Assembly: GCA_013423325.1 (NCBI GenBank)
Contig: BLJB01000369.1
Span: 1-64,000 of the forward strand
DNA from: Usnea hakonensis
Lineage: Eukaryota > Ascomycota > Lecanoromycetes > Lecanorales > Parmeliaceae
Length of the DNA stretch: 64,000 nt
Direction: 5' to 3'
Below the pieces are notes generated by a model. It was not told where the DNA came from. It ran no database searches and worked only from the letters and a program-made list of their open reading frames with translations. The translations under genes were made by a program, and so were the position numbers. Positions 59,272-64,000 of the stretch are shown here, in pieces. Within the stretch, counting starts at the first letter, position 1. Every line of letters starts with the position of its first letter.

Positions 59272-60792
59272 ATGGCTCCCGGACTCGTTGACCCACCCCA
59301 AACAGAACCTGCTGTTGCAAAAGGTCCCGTTGGACCAAAGGAAGCTTTCATTGGTGGACCGCAAGTTTTTAATAGAATTGCAGAGGAACAAGGAACTGAG
59401 AAACAACCTCCTGCGACTCACCCAAAGTACCTGCCCGTATGGGACGCGGATACGAAGTGTGTCCCTGATTGTCTTCGTCAGTGGTCTTGGCACGATCAAT
59501 TGACCTATAGTCACAGATTTCCGCCTCTTGAGCCGTTCCCGCATTATGAGCATGGCCAGGACGCTGATCCGAGTTTTCCAGAACTTTTTCGTGGGACTTC
59601 AGTGACCGAGCTGACACCGTCCATTGGTTCTGAAGTCAGCGGGATCCAATTGAGCGCTCTGACTAAAGAAGGGAAAGACCAATTAGCCCTTTTCACGGCG
59701 CAGAGGAAGGTCGTCGGTACTTCTTTCATTCACACCTTGAACCCCCATGTTCTAATGCCCCTCTTTCAGCATTCCGCGACCAAGACTTAGCCGACCTTAG
59801 CATCCAAGAAGCTTTGGATTTTGGGTCCTACTTTGGGCGTCTGCATATTCATCCCACCAGTGGTGCCCCTAAGGGCTACCCAGAAGTACACTTGGTTCAT
59901 CGTGGTGCAGAAGACAACACTGCTCTGGACATTCTCAAAACAAGGACAAATACCGTCACTTGGCATTCTGACGTAACGTATGAGAACCAGCCACCCGGCA
60001 CTTCGTTTCTCTATGTTCTCGATACGCCGACAACAGGCGGAGACACTTTGTTCTCCAACCAGGTCGAGGCATATAATCGTCTGAGTCCAGAGTTCCAGAG
60101 GAGGCTGCATGGGCTGAAAGCACTACATTCGGGTACGCTTGTAGCATGAGCCTACTCATGTTCACGTGGAGGACTGACGCTCGAGCTCTAGGATACGAGC
60201 AAGCTCAGAATAGCAAGAGTCGAGGGAGTATTGTGCGGAGGGAGCCGGTGGCTTCGATACACCCATTGATCCGAACACATCCCGTGGGTCGTCCGACCTC
60301 GCCTTTCTTCGCATTTCTTCAGCGTCCATACTGACTCAACTTGCAGGCGACTGGCGAGAAGGCAATTTTCGTGAACCCGCAATGTAAGTCATACATATAT
60401 CCTTGTCTTTGATTGACTCACCAAAGAAAAAGTTACTCGCCATATAATTGGATACAAGCAGGAAGAGAGTGATTTTCTATTGAAATTCCTCTACGACCAT
60501 ATCGCCTTGGGCCAGGACTTCCAGGCCCGAGTCAAATGGACACCTAGAACTGTAATCGTCTGGGATGTAAGCACACTGCCTTGCTTTTTCCTGCGTCGTC
60601 AACGTTCGCTAATGCAGTGATTTCTAGAACCGGGTAACGGCTCACTCCGCAACGCTCGATTGGGCAAACGGCCAGCGACGCCATCTGGCGAGAATTACGC
60701 CACAGGCGGAACGTCCGGCAGAGACTTCATTCGATGCTATTCAGGAGAACGGCATCGAGTTGACCAAGAATCATGTAAACGGGACGAATTGA
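59272..60792 (+). CDS. JLP1: TauD/Jlp1-type Fe(II)/2-oxoglutarate sulfonate dioxygenase
   Basis: Six exons, 59272-59716, 59770-60132, 60192-60283, 60347-60383, 60433-60566 and 60628-60792, with introns of 49-63 nt; 411 aa, against about 412 for yeast Jlp1. ATG 59272 starts the family-like MAPGLVDPP. Iron ligands are the HxD of TWHSDVTYENQPPG (His214, Asp216) and the distal His363 in VTAHSATLDW. Arginines 374 and 379 of RRHLARITP are placed to hold 2-oxoglutarate. The enzyme oxidises organosulfonates such as taurine or isethionate at the C-S carbon, releasing sulfite and an aldehyde, for sulfur supply in the cytosol. All ligands are intact. Regulation by sulfur starvation is likely through the shared promoter. 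A related aryl- or alkyl-sulfatase activity of TauD relatives is an alternative. Confidence 0.9.
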
Positions 60793-61735
60793 GTAACGGC
60801 CTAGGACTGACAAATGGTCGATTAGAATGCTAGCCTTTTGTTCTTGTGTCAAGTGGCTGTCTGAAGAAGCCATTGTTCCTGCAACAAGGCACAGACTGGA
60901 CTCGTGAGACAAGAACGGGCTAGCAAGTATGTAGCAATTTGCAGTATTGTCTCGCAGCTCACAGAGAAGTATGAACTAAGCATTAATTTCAGTACTTTGC
61001 CGTAGCTCAGGTCGTTGCCCCTAGTCACACTGCAACCCCACCAGAAGCCAGAAAACCATTAACTTCCACAGGATCATCACTCATCCGGTGGCTATAGTCT
61101 GGCCCCTCGTCTCTGAGACGTATAGAAATTACAAATTTCAGTCAAAGTCAGTACACTCATGCTCGAAAATGCGCCATTCCAGGACCTTGGAGTCCAGCTG
61201 TGAGTTTAGGATCTTAAAGATGGTTGTTGAGAAGAAGAATGTTGGAAGTAGATGGATTCAATCATGTCGACATGCTTTGTACGGAGATCTATGAGCTCAT
61301 CTTTCTCTAAGACCATGTTCATTAGGCCGAGATAGCGTAAACATAGCTAGGTCTGCTGCCCAAGCAGCTTCGTAAGAGCTAGGATCTTGGTGTAAGGCAC
61401 ACTGGATCCCAGATCCAGATCCAGATAACCCTTCGCAAAACTTGGCACTAGAGCAACATCGATTCTGCGCGTGTGAACACGTGGAAATTATGATACCCAA
61501 TTTTAGAATGCTCTCGACGAGCGGCATGCTGGCGAGTGGTATGAGGCCAGTACTGCGGACAACTCGTAGTGTCAGCTGATCTCGAACTGTTCCCAGCGGG
61601 ATGATGTCGAGCTGATTGTTATGAGCGCAAAATGTAGCATGGAAGTAGTGCCGCCAGTCTCGAGACTTTGATCATCGACGATCAGAGATGCCAAGTTTCC
61701 GTACGTTTAGCATACGTTGGGAAAGTGTTGAGAAG
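60793..61735. other. intergenic, no gene recognised
   Basis: 3' UTR of the dioxygenase and flank of the F-box remnant. A frame at 61297-61527 on the minus strand may be a further decayed piece of that gene but shows no motif. Confidence 0.35.
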
Positions 61736-62340
61736 TCATATCAGATCTGCAGGCAGATAACTGTCGAACTTATTGATAGAGAGGCTATACGTCAATCTGT
61801 AGCCCTCCTTCGCGGCTTGTATGACAGATCCAAGATTGGACGGAGGATCATTTGATAACCGCGTGGGTTGCTCTCCATGGTAGGCTTGGAGCTCCGTTTG
61901 TTCATTACATCTGGCTTGATAGTGGTGACCAGCATATCGCATTGCGTTTTTTGGGCCGTTTGATTTGTGATCGCTCTTCCAGAAATTTTAGTCCTACTTT
62001 CTGTAACGTCTCTCGTCGCTGAAGAGGTTGAGTGGCTCCAAGTCGTGCCATCATAGTACTTTTCTCTGATATGTTTGCTAAATATACGATGCAGGAAAAT
62101 GGCTGTCAGAGTCTTCTGGTCTCCAGAACTTGAAGACAGCCACACCCGTCTCAATACGAACGGAGCTGCCTCGTTGAGATACCTGCGGGCTAGGTGTGTG
62201 CCCTTGATATCCTTGTTGCAAAGCCATTGGCAGACTGAGCCCAACGGTCCCCAAGAGAAGTTTGAAACCTGTGTCACACTATATACAGGGTTCATAATGA
62301 AAATGTAATCCAGACTTTAAAAGAGAGGTAGGCAATTTGT
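61736..62340 (-). pseudogene. decayed F-box protein gene
   Basis: On the minus strand, traces of an F-box start (LPQRIQ near 62350) are followed by VCQWLCNK, ARRYLNEAAPFVLRRVWLSS and KHIREKYYDGTTW. This is the pattern of fungal F-box proteins (CKxLxxLATPFLYRRVxL, then F-S-V-xELxYD). The sequence then changes frame, and NEQTELQAYHGEQPTRLS continues the same family pattern in another frame down to 61736. No ATG-to-stop frame covers the parts. A working relative would be an SCF ubiquitin-ligase adaptor. The match is from memory and the family is diverse. Confidence 0.5.
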
Positions 62341-63033
62341 TTGAATACGTTGAGGCAGGTTGCGGCATTGAAAGTCCATCCACTTCGGGTCGAATTTCAA
62401 TAATAAGCCAATGTTCTCAGGCGGAGGCGACGTGTCCAATGTGTTATCAGACAGCGTAAGAAGCTCTTGTTTGATGTATGTTTTGCTACAAGTTTGAGAA
62501 CTGTACCGCTTTGACTCCTAATTTCCCAGTTTTAGGCCCAAGAGCTTGATCGCTAAACGAGAGATTCTGTTGACTCAAGTATGTGCCGGGAACTAATTAG
62601 AGACAATACTGAATTCTGCTGTGCTTCAGGGTTTGTTGCACAAAGTCCAGTACGTAGCAGAAATGCAGTAGTGGGACATGCTTGTGATTGAGGGATACTC
62701 CCAAGGTACCTTTTTTGACCGTGGACCGTAGGGCTGAAATCACGGAATTAGGTAAGCTAAGGTAAAGTAAAGTGGCTGCATTAGCGCAGAAATCTTACGC
62801 GATACCGTCACGACAGCAACAGGCAAGCGTCCGGTTGCCTGTTCAAGGCAATGTGAGTCTTGTACTCTTCGACACTTCAACTCTGCCTGGAGGATAGACC
62901 ATGGCCCGTTGTACCGATCAGAGGGTGATTTTCAAAACGTGAAACCGAGCCCTCGATACTGACGGCATATGTAGAGCTCATTCCTTGCTCTAGCCTCACG
63001 TGTCACGGCAATATCACGCCCCTTGACGCCGCC
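62341..63033. other. intergenic, upstream of the right-edge gene
   Basis: Contains the promoter of the gene at 63034. A short AAGGTAAAGTAAAGT low-complexity stretch lies at about 62758-62773. No gene seen. Confidence 0.4.
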
Positions 63034-64000
63034 ATGGTTCAAACCTTCATGAGACGACCCACTTCCCCACTCGTTTATGAGCCTTTGTACACACCTCCGG
63101 AAGATGTTCTATACCCGGGATCCGAAGAAGAAGCGACGGCAGATGAGCGTGAAAAGAAGAGATTGCGAGTTGAGGCCCAAGGCCAGCAATACCTGAACGG
63201 GCGACCCCTATTCATACAGAGTGCTGCTTTGAGAGGGTCTTTCGGAAAGGACTGGGTCAATCCCTGGGCAAGCAAGAAAAGAAAGTATGGGATCGATGAC
63301 ATCAGGCGTTTTCCTGAGGCGGAACCCGCGGCAATCCCAAGGCATCTACATGTAGAGGCGGGCCCAAACACGGCGAAAAGGAGACCCGTCGCGGTTCCTG
63401 GCTATGGATCGCTGGACTACGGTTCAGATAGCGAAGCATCTGTAATCGCAGAGGAGCATGAGCAGAAGGAGCATAAGGCCAAACGGAGACGGCATGCAGA
63501 GCTCGACGAATGGTCTGGTCGTCACGAAGGCCAGAGAAAATACGATCTGGAAGTTGCTGCACCCGATGCGAAAAGGCACAGATGGCTCAAGACCGGGAAG
63601 GCGTATCCGGGAAAACGCATTAAGAAGCACACACGGTCTACTACGCCAACTCCAATAGCCAAACCCCAGAGCACGTCCCATTCTGCATCTTCACTGCACT
63701 TCGAGCAATTGGAGAGAGCGAAAACTCCACCTCACCATCTCAACTACCAAAGACCTCTTCCACCGAGCAAGGAACAAGTCCTTGACTTCGTTGATACAAA
63801 CGCCAGTACCACGTTGAGGGCGAATCAGAAAGTCGGTGTGGAAAGCGTCAAGGTTACCGCGAGTGACCTGGATCAAGAGGGGCTAGATCCGGTGAATAGC
63901 ACGCCCGCTGTTATCAGAGAGAGAAGCCTCTCTAGAACAGATGTCGTCACCAGGGATGGCTTCGATGCAGTCAAGAGACTCTCTCAACAAGCTGCCAGAC
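63034..64000 (+). CDS. uncharacterised fungal protein, 3' end outside window
   Basis: From ATG 63034 (GCC ATG G context) one frame stays open to the window edge, 322 codons so far, with no intron yet. The protein starts MVQTFMRRPTSPLVYEP. It has a conserved-looking block YLNGRPLFIQSAALRG, then FGKDWVNPW, that I recall from other Pezizomycotina proteins of unknown role. Thereafter it is rich in Lys/Arg/Glu with basic clusters (KAKRRRH, KRIKKH) suggesting a nuclear protein. No domain of known function is visible in this part. Confidence 0.75.
   Translation, partial: MVQTFMRRPTSPLVYEPLYTPPEDVLYPGSEEEATADEREKKRLRVEAQGQQYLNGRPLFIQSAALRGSFGKDWVNPWASKKRKYGIDDIRRFPEAEPAAIPRHLHVEAGPNTAKRRPVAVPGYGSLDYGSDSEASVIAEEHEQKEHKAKRRRHAELDEWSGRHEGQRKYDLEVAAPDAKRHRWLKTGKAYPGKRIKKHTRSTTPTPIAKPQSTSHSASSLHFEQLERAKTPPHHLNYQRPLPPSKEQVLDFVDTNASTTLRANQKVGVESVKVTASDLDQEGLDPVNSTPAVIRERSLSRTDVVTRDGFDAVKRLSQQAAR

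Overview
The window looks like nuclear DNA of a filamentous ascomycete (Pezizomycotina). Most genes carry short GT-AG introns of about 41-113 nt with CTNAC-type branch sites. The recognisable proteins are typical fungal ones: an Eme1-type nuclease subunit, Bcd1, a Cdc11/Nud1 scaffold, Vps11, an NRT2/CrnA nitrate porter, a Jlp1-type sulfonate dioxygenase and DHA2 and Dal5-family transporters. All exon models were built by hand from splice signals, reading phase and remembered family sequence. None was checked by search or RNA data.

Layout, left to right. 0.65-4.5 kb: a decayed NACHT-ankyrin NLR gene (minus). 5.25-11.3 kb: EME1 (plus) converging on a DENN-domain protein (minus). 11.3-14.6 kb: a gene-poor island with tandem repeats. 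14.6-18.4 kb: a SAP+2EXR-like protein and BCD1 (both plus). 18.8-23.3 kb: a short-chain dehydrogenase and a TBC Rab-GAP (both minus). 24.3-25.1 kb: a second NACHT remnant. 25.3-32.1 kb: a small unknown protein (minus) and the long CDC11/NUD1 homologue (plus). 32.6-38.2 kb: a 2EXR/F-box-like protein (plus), a casein-kinase-I remnant (minus) and an uncharacterised fungal family protein (minus). 39.9-41.5 kb: an NRT2-like nitrate porter with suspicious features. 42.1-48.0 kb: VPS11 (8 exons) and an AT-hook protein (both plus). 49.2-53.1 kb: a fungal protein with a possible PD-(D/E)XK motif (plus) converging on a DHA2 multidrug transporter (minus). 53.1-56.7 kb: no convincing gene. 56.8-60.8 kb: a divergent pair, a Dal5/Soa1-like transporter (minus) and a TauD/Jlp1 dioxygenase (plus). 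61.7-62.3 kb: a decayed F-box gene. 63.0 kb to the edge: the start of an unknown gene.

Functional picture. Most genes are unlinked housekeeping functions in DNA repair, snoRNP assembly, septation/mitotic exit, HOPS/CORVET tethering and Rab regulation. The clearest working unit is the divergent transporter-dioxygenase pair, which together could import an organosulfonate and release sulfite from it. A second theme is decay: two NLR-type genes, one CK1-like kinase and one F-box gene are broken by stops and frameshifts, all from lineage-expanded fungal families. The nitrate porter may be starting down the same road.
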